A DNA stretch of 64,000 bases from Lytechinus pictus (GCF_037042905.1 NC_087245.1:8075501-8139500), one strand, 5' to 3'. Positions 51,123 through 62,794 are shown, counted from the first letter of the stretch. Numbers and translations: made by a program. The notes: a model not told the origin generated them from the letters alone.

Positions 51123-54100
51123 CTGACGAAGAAAGACATTGAGAAACAGTGCGTACAAAAAATTACACTTTGAAATATTCCTATAAAACGATATATTAGT
51201 AATATCCTGAAGTTTCTTCCATATTCATAATATTGTTAAAGGTCTATTTCAGCGAAGACTATCAACACATCTTTCCACATGAGTGAGTACTACTTACTTT
51301 TAAAAAGTTCGTGAGAAATGATTTTCCAAAGCTTGGAAAAATTCATATGGGTAAAAGTAAATATAAATCATGAAGAGCGCATGGACTTTAGCTAAGGAGG
51401 TTGATTGATTGATTGATTCTTTGGCCAAAAAACTCCCTCGAGTGACTCCCCCTCCCTCACTCATCCACATGATATCTCTATATCTGGTTTACGTGTAGCA
51501 GTGATTGAGTTTTCATCTGTTATTCCTTGTCATGCCAAGGAAAAATGTGGAGAAACAAGTATGAAATGAATTATGAAATATAAATCCCCCTTTTGGGCTT
51601 TAGATAACGAGACTTAATAAATAAAACATGCTGGAGATTGCTGATATGAAGTTTTGTTTTCATCGGTTTGTTTAATTTGTATGTCCTCAGATCCAACTGG
51701 CACAAACAGCTTAAAAGTTATGTGTACCTATATAGGCTTAAGTGTTCATTTGGGTAGAATTCTTTAAAAAAATGCAATGTATGTGTTTTATTTACAATTA
51801 TCCTTAATTCCCCTCAAAAGAGATAAATGCACGACACGGTAAGTTTTTTTGGCCGTGACCGTGAAAATTAACATTTTCGCGCAAACCGATTTCTGCGAGC
51901 TTTATAAAAGTGGACATTAAAAACAAAGAATCATCAAAATTATATCAAGAGGCATCCAGCCTCCTGCCACTGGTACGCTAGTGCATAGAGCTTAAAGCAT
52001 TTTGCATTTTCAATTCATTAATGAATGACAGATGAAAAGCTGAAAAACAAACATCATATCGTAAACTTTGGAAATAGAAATAAACGAAATAAAAATGAAA
52101 ACGGGCCCTCGTCTTCCTTTTATATAAGAATAATTTCTCCATGCAATTTTTTTCCCCAAACCATACCCAATGTTCAGTGATGTTTTACCAAAGAGAGGGC
52201 CCCCATGAGTACACGCCCCCGTATTTAAGTGACTACAATATACCCCAGTGCTCAAACGGATGAGGAATGATCCGACTTACCTCTCCCTTCTGTAATTGAA
52301 GCGACGTAGAAACCCATCTCCCATGCCACGATCATCACCATGGCGACCATACACAAAGCACACCATCTCAGCATGTATCTCTTCATTGACAAAGAGTCAA
52401 AATCATCCAGACTAGTTCTGTTACAATGAAGGAGATCAGACAGACATGGAGAAAGGGCGGAAAATATGAGATGGGGAGATCAGACAGAGACACAAGAGAT
52501 GCAAAAAAGGAGATGGAAGAGGAGGAGAGAAATGGAGAGAGAAAAATAAAGGCATGACATAGAAAATCAAAATGAAATAGTCGAATGTAGTCCGATTTAA
52601 TCCAAAACTGAAACCGTTTAGGCTTATACATCGTGTTGATATGGCGTACGTACCGTGGGTCACGGTATGGGGAGCAGGAACAAAAACATTGAGTTACTTA
52701 TTGAGCGCGCGAAGCGCGCTCACTAGCCAGGTACACTGACCTACAAAGAGACATTTTCAGGATCGATCGAGAATATGGTTCTTATCAAATAATGCAAGCG
52801 CGAGGGGCGAGCCGAAAACTTTTGATATTCAGACCTGAATACAGTACAATCTAATAATTAGCTTTTGTAATCATGCCACTTATCTCACTAAATAAGCAAT
52901 GTTACACACTGCCTTGTCAAGTATTCAGGTCTGAAATAAGTGTTCTGTTTAAATTAATAACAGTCTTTAATTTAATCGCTATATAAACGTTATTATTGTT
53001 TTTTCTGTCCTTGTTGTTGCTGCTGCTGCTCCTTATGTTTTGGTTGTTGTCGAACATAAAGATTAAAGGGCTCCCCAACCATGCCAACCATTACCCTAAA
53101 ATAGTGAAATAAATTACTAGTAGATAGTGTTAATGACAGGGTGACGTTTTATCAGAACAAAGCGACCTGGCGCAATTTCATTAAGCTATTGTAAGTATAG
53201 AGAGACTTTAAGAATAATTGGTTGTCATTTCTTGTGGTAAATGATGTATTCACCATTAATGTTCATTGGTGATTTAACACGCCGGTAAGAATGGTGCAGT
53301 CGTTCTTAACTTAGGAACAGCATTATGAGACCCCCCCCCCCATTTGGTGTATAAAAAAAAAAATCAAATTTCGTCAGCCTGAATTACCCCCCCCCCCCTC
53401 CCCCCCTCTTCCCCTCTTCTCTCTGTCACATTCTCTTCATATTGAATGTATCACTACTCATTAGGACTCAGCTTAAAACTCATCTTTTCCCTACATATAC
53501 TCACATCTTGTGGATTCTTCAAATGGGTAAAAGACAACCGAGTCATAATTTTCGGCATGATCAGATGATATCACATGATGATGATGTTCTACGGCATCAT
53601 GTTCGGGTATGTCCATTATCAATCGCAATTAAAGTAGACAACTGAGTATGAACAGCAACTTTACGGTCATTTATAGCTCTCTTAAGATGCAATCCAAGCA
53701 CGGTTTTTCAATTTTGGGTCATCACGGTGAGGAGAAAACTAGGAACAAAACTGTACATAGGTTTTGCATACCATCTGCTCAAAGGCATCGTTCACAAGCT
53801 TCACATAGGTAAGCCTTTTTGACGAACGATTATGCTGGCATGACTCTTCGCAGTGAATGTATAGTAATGGTGGACGAAATATTGATTATTTTCAGGAGAC
53901 GAGAGTTTTTTTTTATTGTCCTGAACGATTAATATGTCTCACAAAGGTTCTTGGGCCCACGAAAAATAATCATTCAATGCATACGGACTATTATTATTAA
54001 GAAGGTTTTTTTAATGTGCATGCTTAAGTTATTCATTTATTTTTTGACATCATAAGAGCTATAAGTTAAAAGGGGGACACCATAGTATACGGAGTTCTAA

Positions 54101-54981
54101 ATGGACCTCCACTCATCATCATTCGATCAGGACTCAGGGTACCATTAACAAGTATTTTGTCATGTTTCCCCTTCCCTTAACAATGCCTTCAATTATTACT
54201 TTCATTTCAATAGTATAGGGTTGAATATTGACTGAGCATGTTGTCTACCTTTAATTGCATTGACATTAAATACCTTGCCCCCCCCCCCCCCTTTCCCGAT
54301 TATATCCCTTCGATGACAAGGGCTTTCCACCCTTCTCCTAATGTCTGCTATTTTCCCCGATATTCTCGTATTATAACGTATTTATTTTCCTAATACTCAG
54401 CTCGTGGATGAAAATTGTAACTACACAGAATGTTATTGAACAACACTCCAAAACATACACCATAGAATAGTTTAAAAAAGGTATATTTGATATATAACAG
54501 GATTTATGATAAATGGTAAATATTTCGAAAATAATGCACCTGATCCAAACTTAACCCCTCGCTATTTTTGCCTCATCATGATGTGTGTATTGGTACACAT
54601 GAAGGTCTGATTGTGAACTTTGACTGAATGGCTTCATTTCTTTCCGACTATTTCGACTAGAGGTGTTATTTTTAAAACAATTACAGAAACACGATAACAA
54701 TTTCTTCGGTTGTATAATATTTGTCATAATATTATATTCATAATTCTTCGTGTTCTATAAAAATGTCTGAGATAAAATAGTTAAATTGGAGTAACATGAC
54801 CCCTATAAAATATTCACATTTTAATGCCCTTAAAAATGGTGACATGGGAAAGTAAAAATCCGATGCCGTTCCCATTGCCACTCATTCTAAACACACACCT
54901 AAAACGGGTTTTAAAAAATCATACTTACTTGGAATTCATCGCGGGCTCTTCTCTGATCCTTTGCCCCTCTCCGTCATTCAT
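50194..54981 (-). CDS. carbohydrate sulfotransferase, HNK-1ST/CHST8-14-like (second paralogue)
   Basis: Coding exons are 54981-54929, 52417-52281 and 51122-50194, joined in phases 2 and 1. The protein is 372 residues from the ATG at 54981, or 358 from the in-frame ATG at 54939, which has a better context; a TGA lies directly before 54981. The cytosolic N terminus (MNSKTSLDDFDSLSMKRYML) leads into a signal anchor (LCMVAMVMIVAWEMGFYVA), then a short stem and the Sulfotransfer_2 domain. In 358-residue numbering the 5'-phosphosulfate loop PKVGCSNWKR is about 122-131 and the 3'-phosphate site FVRHPFERILSVF about 179-191. Possible N-glycan sites are NAT and NSS, at the same places as in the paralogue. 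It is a Golgi type II enzyme using PAPS. Splicing to the micro-exon is inferred: it keeps the frame open and the donor (AA/gtaagtatga) is excellent. If the first exon is not used, translation could start at 52386. Confidence 0.85.
52281..52417 (-). CDS. sulfotransferase B, membrane-anchor exon
   Basis: A 137-bp exon with acceptor ccttcattgtaacag and donor gtaagtcgg. It encodes the SLDDFDSLS leader and the signal anchor with RW before the hydrophobic stretch, like the other paralogue (RRWGVM / LRWCAL). It ends in phase 1. Confidence 0.8.
52690..52830. repeat. GAGCGCGCGAAGCGCGCTC palindrome fragment
   Basis: In the first intron of sulfotransferase B: TTGAGCGCGCGAAGCGCGCT, then AAGCGCGAGGGGCGAGC. 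It looks like a fragment of the GCTCGCGCTTCGCGC-bearing repeat family. Confidence 0.55.
53435..53515 (+). pseudogene. possible LINE ORF C-terminal scrap
   Basis: The plus strand reads LLIRTQLKTHLFPTYTH, resembling LINE C termini such as the one at 9625-9730. It is short and isolated, inside the first intron of sulfotransferase B. Confidence 0.35.
54929..54981 (-). CDS. sulfotransferase B, first coding exon
   Basis: The exon contributes 11 bp of coding sequence from the ATG at 54939 (MNS plus AA of a lysine codon), or 53 bp from 54981. The donor gtaagtatga is near consensus. Phase 2 fits the exon at 52417, whose first base completes AAA. The upstream ATG at 54985 opens only a three-codon frame. 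Confidence 0.55.
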
Positions 54982-55527
54982 TCATTTTGAAAAAAAAATA
55001 TTTGTAACACGCTTTCTATATCAAGTAAGAAGCCAGCGTTACTTTACACAATTCAATCATCTGACATGACGTTATATTTTCTGTTTCAACAGATGGACCT
55101 ATATAGAGCCTGCATAAAGTGCCTGTAGATGCTTCTCTTATGCCAAATCTTTTATGAGTACATCCTAATTCATACTGTTTTAAGTGTTGACATTTTAAAG
55201 TCAGACCGTTTAAACAGATCAGTGTTTGCGTTGCTCACGACATATTCGGGAATCAAATAGCATGTTTGACTTTGCCTTCGATGGGGCTATATATATTTAG
55301 TATTGAGATAATGAGTCCCTTTGGAATTCGATCATTGGTGATTTTGCTTTCCTACTGAAAGCGATGATATGTGTGTTTATCTATCTTGTTAACAGTCTCG
55401 GTTTTATCAAATTATGGCCGTGTGTGCATCATTTTGGAAACGTAAATATGGAAAATCTGAAAAAATATATTTTTTTGGTACATAATCTAGCAGCAGCTTA
55501 GACAAGAGGGGGATGGGGAAGAAATGT

Positions 55528-55760
55528 TCAGTTCAGTTCAGTTTATTTTTCATATCTCATAAAATATCAAATACAATGTAACGTCAATCGAAAGACAGTA
55601 AATCATTAATAATAAAATAATACAATACATCAAAATTATTCATAATAAATAAGACAAATGTTATACAATTGAACGTTCAGATTGGAGACAGATATATCAG
55701 TAAGATGAGGATATGAAAGGCAAACTATTAAAAAGCAGAGCTTGTAATTCATAGTTTCCC
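55528..55760 (-). repeat. LINE 3' end
   Basis: On the minus strand the sequence ends AATAAACTGAACTGAACTGA, the AATAAA-plus-pentamer tail of a CR1/L2-like LINE. No ORF remains. Confidence 0.5.
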
Positions 55761-56984
55761 TATTAAAATTATAAGTAATTGTCAACTGTTGCAAGAAAGG
55801 CATATATTAGAAATCTATTTTAAAGGGGTACTCGAGCGTGTCGGAGCTGAATATAATTATATCTTAAATCCAGCAAAACGCTGAAAATTTCATCAAAATC
55901 TGATAACAAATAACGAGGTTAATTATTGAATTTTAAACTTAAGTAGTATTTTGTGAAAACAGTTACATGCACGCCGTCATGAATATTCATTATGTCATTT
56001 CCCCACTTTTCGTTTTCCTGCGTTTTTACATTAATTCACAACTCTTTCATTTTTCATAAATGCATAGGCGGATCCAGGAGGCCCGCCCCCCCCCCCCCTA
56101 TTGGCGGAGCAAAAAAGCGAAAAGGGGGGAATGAAAAGGAGGGAAAAGAGGGGAGGAAAAAAGGAGGAAAAAAGTGAGGAAGAAAAGAGGAGGAAAACGA
56201 GTGAATAAAATAAGGTGAGGGAAAGACTTTCATATCAATATATGAAATTTTCACTCGCGCTTCGTGCTCGCATTGCATGTTCGATGAAATACATATCTTG
56301 CTCAGTAGGCTGATATGGAGCTTAAAATATCAAGTTTTGAAGCCATTATTATACAAAACATATTTCAGCTCAGACATCGAACTGTATTATTTTGCATGAT
56401 TTACAAATTGATTTTGAAAAAGTGCTCTTTAAAAATGTTCGTTTTATTGTCTGAGAATCAAAATTTTCAGCTCGCACTGCGCACTCGCATTATTTGATTC
56501 GACGAGTACCTATTATATTATTTTCTTCGTGTATTGCATAAAGTTTTCAAAATATCCCTTTTCATGTTTGATTTTCAAAACCATGGTCCAAACCTATCAG
56601 CTAGCCCTGCGCGCACGCATCTTGCTTGGTGAGTAATGTATACCTCGAGATTTATAGTAATTCTTTAACAAACTTCTTAAAAATCCCCTTTTCATGACAA
56701 TTATCAAAAACTTCGGCTAGCGATTTGCCCTCGCATTAATTGTTGAAAATATATTAACCCACGAATCCTATTCATAATTGCAAGTGTCTATATATAGTTT
56801 TCAGGCATTAATGTCAACAAATTTTGTGCGCTCATTGACTTATTAGATTAATAAATAAGATAATATTAAATTTTCATGAATTCCTAATTATCAAATTGTC
56901 CCATTTTTCAGAAAGGATTATCGATAAGTTTTATCTCGCACCTATAGGAAGATAGTCATCATTCTCATATGATGACAAATTGCC

Positions 56985-58542
56985 CAGCGGCGTAACAGGG
57001 GTCGGTGGCCAGGGGGGGCAAGAGCCAAACAACTCCCTGTCATATCATAATATGAACAGGCGTAATGGTATAATAAGGCGACGATTTTGAGAGGGTCAGA
57101 TATTGCGTATCAGGCAGATTTTATCTTTAAAAAAAAAGTTGCGAGCGAGCGAAGCGAGCGAGCAAAATATTTGACATTTTTAATACGAAAATCCAATTTT
57201 GTGTTAGATTTTGACGTGATATCCAGAGAATAATATATCACTCTTCGCTCTTTCCATTCATTTTTTGTGGTCTGTACGCCACTGTGAACAGGAATATTTG
57301 CGGCAATAGTGCATGAGAAAGAGTAAAAAAAAAAAACGAGGGGCGCAGTATAGCGCATGTGCTAAAAAGCTGCTTAATATAAGTTCCGAGCGAGCGAAGC
57401 GAGCGAGAAAAAAAATCCCCATTTCATGAGAATCTAACTTTGAGATAATTTTTTAGTTTATGTTCAGTAAATAAAATCATATCCTACACTTTACCTTTGC
57501 TTTTTTTTTCTTGGTTGTAGAAGTTTTGGGGACCATGACCCAACCCTATACGGCAGTGTTATGCGGTTGGGGTTCGGGGCGGAGCCCCCGGAACTTTTTG
57601 ATATCACAGCCATTCAAACCTCGCAGATTGCCGCTATTTTAAATCAAATCGCAGGTATATACAGAATATAGCTTTTACACAACACTCTTCTTCAACCCAG
57701 TTGAACCAAATATTTTGAGGGGGCAAAACAGAGCAATGTGGAAAAATTGTAAAAAGTCGCCAGCGAGCAAAGCGAGCTGGAAAAGAAATGCCTGATGAAA
57801 TTGAATTCTGTGATAGATTTTTCCATTATATTCAGTGAATAACACATTTCATTGTTTCCATTTATTTCAGTATACGTTGTCTCCTATAATTTCTTTTATT
57901 TCCTCTTGGGTGTGGAACCAAGACCCCTCCCCCCGCGCCTGTACGCCAGTGATTAAACGTAAAGCTTAATGTATGAAGGGTCCCTACAGGGGGCGTTATA
58001 GAGCCATTTGAAAATTATAGATGAAGAACCCCTACAGCGTGGGGTCTGGGGCAAAGCCTTATTTGCATAAAATTTAGCAAGCTTATAGCACAAATTTGTA
58101 TGCAGTCCATCTTTCTTCCCGCTCTTTATTTTCAATCCTCGGCAGCCCGGTCGTGTTATTTTTTTTTCTTGTCCCTTTTCTTTGTTTTCCAATTTAGTTT
58201 TTGACAAATTCCATTCTACCTTTATTTCCCGCTATTGTTTGCCTTTTTGTCATCTTTTAATTTATTTCCCATCATGCAATTGCATTACATAGGCCTATTT
58301 CGGAATGATTTGTTCTTTCTCAAATGTTCTTTTTCGTTCCTTTTCCCGCTTTCCTTCCTTTTTCATTATTTTTTTTGCTTCGTTTTCTTTTCTTTTTCCC
58401 CTTTTCCTTTCCTCCTTTCCCCTTTCCTTTCCCTTTCTTTCTCCCTCCTTGTTCTTTTTTCCCGTTTTTTTTTTATTTTCCCGGTGAAATCCGCCAGGGG
58501 GGGCAGTTTGCCCCCCCTGCCCCCCCGCCTGTTACGCCACTG
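56985..58542. mobile_element. hAT-like element with perfect 8-bp TSD
   Basis: The left end is CAGCGGCGTAACAGG and the right end is CCTGTTACGCCACTG. A perfect duplication AAATTGCC flanks it (56977-56984 and 58543-58550). The interior holds GAGCGAGCGAAGCGAGCGAG at 57145-57164 and 57388-57407 and a pyrimidine run at 58320-58480. It also holds another right end (GCGCCTGTACGCCAGTG, to 57951). No transposase. Confidence 0.88.
57061..57284. mobile_element. nested hAT-like MITE with perfect 8-bp TSD
   Basis: TGAACAGG flanks it at 57053-57060 and 57285-57292. The right end is GGTCTGTACGCCACTG. The left end starts CGTAATGG and seems to have lost its terminal CAGTGG. The interior includes one GAGCGAGCGAAGCGAGCGAG. 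Confidence 0.75.
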
Positions 58543-58768
58543 AAATTGCCTTGGAATGTCAGAATAGTGTCCATTTTTTTAGGTCTAAATCTCAATTTTT
58601 TCCGCTCTCGCTTCGCGCTCGCATTGTTTAGTTAAATATAATTATCCTAGTCATGATTGCAATAAAATGCTTAGAATGTCATTTTTAGGTCAGATGTGTC
58701 AAAAAAATTCAGCTTGCGCTTCGCGCTCGCATTATTTGATTATTGAAATATGTATCGTCGTATTATAC

Positions 58769-60192
58769 AGCGCGCATCAATAAAAACGGGACAGTTTTGA
58801 AGTCTATCAAAATCTTGTTTGAAATTATAATGTCTATTTTATTATGTTTATAGATGCTCTTAAGTCTTTATCTTTAAAATGCCATTAGAAAAACAAGTTT
58901 TGTTCATGCTTGAGCGAACACGAAACGTTATTGTCAGGGGTTCCAAAAACAGGCTTGCGCCAAATGGCAGAAAATAAGAATATATTGATGATCAGTCTTT
59001 TAGCTAATCAGCAGCCTCCTCTTAACATTTTTGTTATCTTTGCCATGATTTTTTAATTATGCTGTCAAAATTAATTTACAAATCTACATGCATTGATTTA
59101 CTTGAGCTAGGGAAGGAATACATTTTTTTTTTCATAGGGGCTATTTTTACCATATTGGGGCGATGGCTGAATTTTGGGGGTATTTCTTTAATTTCAAGGC
59201 CTGGGTATTTTTTTCCCAATGAGTAATTATGCTCTGAAAGCATATCTCATTATTCTGATGTATGTAGAATATTTATTTTCTTAATTTTCTTGAATATTGA
59301 TGGGGCAGATATTGCGGCAACTTTAGAAAAGATGGTCGCCCGAAAGCATTCAATTTTTTGATATTTTATGGCGATTTCGGCTGTCATGAGGAAGAAAACA
59401 CCCGTCGCTCTCATGTTTTCCCTACACTGACCAGAATTGTTTTGTGTTTTCATTTCAATAGATTATCTTTTAGCATTGAATATTCCTTCATTAGTAAGAA
59501 AAAAACTTTATTGTCATCCCAAGCTAGGAGATTTGAATTGTTAATGGGGAGAGCTCGCGGATTACAAAAAATTCATTTTATTATGTGCAACAAAGATTAT
59601 GATGCCTTTGAAAGACATGAATGCTTTTGTCAAGGGGACATTGATTCCTTGAACAAGTTAGATTGTGAGCTTGAAAGGACAATATTAATCAACAAGAAAG
59701 GATCCATGTTTTTCAAAGGCACTATAACCTTTGTAGCACAAAAATTAAATGATTTTAGTAAATTACAGCTCTCCCATTAACAAAGCAAATCCCCTTATCT
59801 GGGTTAACAATTTTATAAAGGAATGTTCAATATTAAAAGATATCATATTTAAAAAATAATAATTCAAGTAAATCAAGTTTTGTAAATGAATTTTGACAGA
59901 ATAATTAAAAAATTATGACAAATATAATGAAAAGGTTAAGAGGCGTCTGCTGATTATCAAGAAGTCTGATGATTGATATTTTCTCATTTTCTGCCATTTT
60001 GGCGCAAGACTTTTTTGAACCCCTGACAAAAACGTTTCGTGTTCGCTCAAGCATGAACGAAACTTATTTTTCTAATGGAATTTGAAAGATAAGACTTAAG
60101 AGCATCTATTAACATCAAAATAGAGACATTATGATTTCAAACAAAATTTTGACAGACTTTTCAAAACTGTCTCGTTTTTATTGATACGCACT
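58769..60192. mobile_element. DNA transposon-like element with ~330-bp terminal inverted repeats
   Basis: The left TIR runs 58769 to about 59108. It starts CAGCGCGCATCAATAAAAAC and includes GAGCGAACACGAAACGTTAT. The right TIR runs about 59870 to 60192 and is its complement, ending GTTTTTATTGATACGCACTT. TA on each side and the CAGYGCGYATCA start suggest a Tc1/mariner-like 2-bp target, by inference only. The interior has one 140-codon open frame (59358-59780, plus; FISKKKTLLSSQARRFELLM) with no recognised transposase motif. Confidence 0.75.
59358..59780 (+). CDS. open frame inside the long-TIR element, unknown
   Basis: A 140-codon frame between the two TIRs. The second half is rich in Lys, Asp and Cys (MCNKDYDAFERHECFCQGDI). 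No DDE/D catalytic triad, DNA-binding motif or other domain is recognised. It may be a decayed captured sequence. The first ~35 codons overlap AT-rich sequence and may not be coding. Confidence 0.25.
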   Translation: MIFYGDFGCHEEENTRRSHVFPTLTRIVLCFHFNRLSFSIEYSFISKKKTLLSSQARRFELLMGRARGLQKIHFIMCNKDYDAFERHECFCQGDIDSLNKLDCELERTILINKKGSMFFKGTITFVAQKLNDFSKLQLSH

Positions 60193-61077
60193 TTATAGTT
60201 ACATACGAATCTTGTTCAGGATCACAAACATTGCCCAGAATGTTCCATTTTCAGGACAAAATACACGAAATTTCCAAAAAAATTAGCTCGCGCTTCGCGT
60301 TCGCACTATTTATGATAGGGCTTATTGGATTATTATATATGTATGATGTTTTATAAGAATATGGCCAAGAAGTGACTTTTATAGAACTAACCCTTCAAAA
60401 CAAACAAAATCAACTTTGAGCAGCCGATCGGGGAAAACATGGGTGAAAATGCCCCCCCCCCCCTATTGGCGAAAGCTGGATCCGCCCCTGTAAATGTGTG
60501 TATCATGCTTTCCTTGTAACAAGAAGTTGCAGCAATGAATTTCTTATGCATTAAAGAATCCATTTTTTTTTCATTCTAGGAAAAACTTGAATAAGTATAG
60601 TTTTATATTATAAAATACAAAATAATAAGTGAGATATGATAATTTTAGCTTTCCCCATCGCATATTCACGAAGACACGTAAAGAACTGTTTCACCGAAAT
60701 AATGCAAAGCTTTAAAATGTTATGACTTTGTTATTCCTTGTCCGATTATGCTGAAATTTTCAGTTTTTTGTTTGTCTGATTTTACTTTATCTGTTCAAAT
60801 CATATTATTTTCAAAATTGGGTACCCTTTTAGGTAAATTGACAAATAATGCATGCATCAATTTAATAAAAAAAATATATACTTGCCAACACTGACTATTG
60901 AAAGGGCGGTAGACTCGAGGGGGCGGTGCGACGGTATGGCAGGGAAATGGTAAATGCCGGGCTAGGCCGTCCGATTTATTTTCCTACAGTTTTTCCCCCT
61001 GACAAGTGTATGTGCGCATGGCCACTATCCATCTCCTGGATATGTATTTACCAACCAATGAACTTTTGTGCACTCCA

Positions 61078-61117
61078 GCAAATGCATGAGCTGGCGGAGG
61101 AGGCGCAGAACCTGGGG
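61078..61117 (+). other. isolated exon-like segment
   Basis: CACTCCAG/CAAATGCATGAGCTGGCGGA...CCTGGG/gtaggct. It encodes QMHELAEEAQNLG in one frame, is far GC-richer than its surroundings, and has plausible acceptor and donor sites. No partner exons were found, so this may be chance or a fossil exon. Confidence 0.22.
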
Positions 61118-62794
61118 TAGGCTCCAGGCTTCTTTTTTTTTCTTTTTGAATTTATAATCACCTTGAAATTCAATTTCGTTTAAGTGATTTCGACTTATTT
61201 TGAGCGCAAGCCAAATACATAGAAAGTGACATATATTAAAATCATGAGGCGATCGAAGGACTTAATATCCAATAAGTGATATATGACAAATAAGCCAAAT
61301 AAGGCAAAAACAGCCAAAGAAAAATCATAGGCCTAATGATGGTTCCCAGCTATTGTGGGCTCATCCGCCAAAGGAAATAATACATTCTAGGAAGGAAAAT
61401 ATCACAATGATTTGTAGGCTTTATATATATTCCATTTTGTATGAGATATCTTTATGTAGCATTGATAGATACATGTCTGTCACGATTCAAGAAAACCTAC
61501 TTGTGTTTTGTTCAGTCTCGCCACTATTTTTATCGAACAGTGATACATTTTTCATAATAAGTTCTTTCCTAAATTGGGATTCAAACTCATAACCTTGCCA
61601 TTGTAAGCGCATGGATTATCCCATTGTATTGCATTAATTATATTATACAATTCCGATTAAACAATGAGTTCAATTTTGACTAAATTATTAAAAGAAATAT
61701 TTTCTTTGTAACAATTTATAGAAAAGATGAAACATTTCTCTGTATTCAGACATGATATATAAGACAATCCATCCCAAAACCAACAATAAAGTAAGTCACC
61801 AGAGAAGGTTCTCTGGAGATAACCAAAATAGTAATTTGGTGTTAAAAAAGGCAAAAATAAGAAAATTAGCTTGTCTGAAACAGTAATTCGTCATCTTTAT
61901 ACTGTCAACAATTTTAAAACTAAATAATTTTCTTTTTAATCATTTTGTGTGGCTTTTGTTGGTTTTGGAGGGGCTGGTCACATATATTCTTTCATTCAGG
62001 TCTGAATTTCAAACAACCCTTTAAAAGTCCACAAAAATGTGAACAAAGTAGTCCTGTATTTTGTGATTAACTCAAAATCAAATAATTATTTTCTCCAGAA
62101 GAGAACTGTGGAGGCAGTTTGAGGCAGTATGCCTCCTTGTAATGCATTATCTGATATCTTTACACTGATTTGTAAAAACATGATAATATATCAAGAAAAG
62201 GAAAGTGATATATCAAGCTGTACTTCACACAGAATTACCTAAAATGGATTGAGCTCCTTTTGGAATGACACTGCTTATAAGGTGGATATTTGATTTTAAA
62301 AAGAAAGAAATTATTTCATACAGTCGATAGAAGGCACTCCAGCACAATCAAGCAACAAATCATACAATCAAAATAATGAAGCAATAGAAAAAAGATTTAC
62401 GGTTTATTATTTAGAGATCAGTATATTTTTCATTAATTTTTCTGTTATTTTTACAACAAACTTTTCTTCATAATGAACTTCCCCTTAAAGTCTCAGGCAT
62501 CTTTTGAGATCATAATTGAGAAGCCTGGGTGCTTGTTAGGTAATTATGCAACATTTTGTAAGTGCACGTCATACCCAAAATTGATCCAAAATGTAATTGT
62601 GTACAAAAATATACATGTAGCATCATCAACAACTTGCTCTCGAGTGATTGACTGATAAAATATCAAGATTTGTTTTAGAGATCTGATTTCAACTAAAATA
62701 TCTTTTTCCCTTAACTGTCATCAATGTATTTTAAAACATGATTGAAAAAAATTAAAAAGAATAAAACAATATTGATGTAATATATATATAGTAC
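61118..62794. other. gene-free; weak tRNA-like SINE remnant
   Basis: No coding exon seen. The minus strand of about 61570-61625 has GAGTTTGAATCCCAA (box B-like) preceded by GCGCTTACAATGGCAAGG, a possible decayed tRNA-derived SINE. Confidence 0.35.

Larger units (their letters stand above)
56063..60490. mobile_element. CAGGGGCGGATCCAG-ended composite element
   Basis: The left end CATAGGCGGATCCAGG and the right end CTGGATCCGCCCCTG are inverted repeats. Next to each is CCCCCCCCCCCCTATTGGCG in the same text orientation. Both flanks carry TAAATG, so the duplication is at least 6 bp. The interior holds GCTCGCGCTTCGCGCTCGC motifs (56257, 56470, 58607, 58707, 60287), a purine-rich stretch (56110-56220) and two further insertions. 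No transposase was found. Confidence 0.7.
55815..60835. mobile_element. foldback family 2 element split by a 4.4-kb insertion
   Basis: The left arm is 55815-56062 (AAAGGGGTACTCGAGCGTGT, TCATCAAAATCTGATAACAA). The right arm is 60491-60835 (CTTTGTTATTCCTTGTCCGA, ending TTGGGTACCCTTTTAG). Together they make one ~590-bp element. A compound insertion occupies 56063-60490. Confidence 0.8.

Noticed and set aside
52386-52417. Upstream ATG opening a short out-of-frame uORF before the Met at 52386
   Set aside because: In the preferred model this stretch is coding in the main frame, joined to the exon at 54929, so it is not a leader.
58235-58635. Overlapping Phe/Ser/Pro-rich open frames
   Set aside because: Pyrimidine-rich stretch inside a hAT-like element; all frames are open because A and G are rare.
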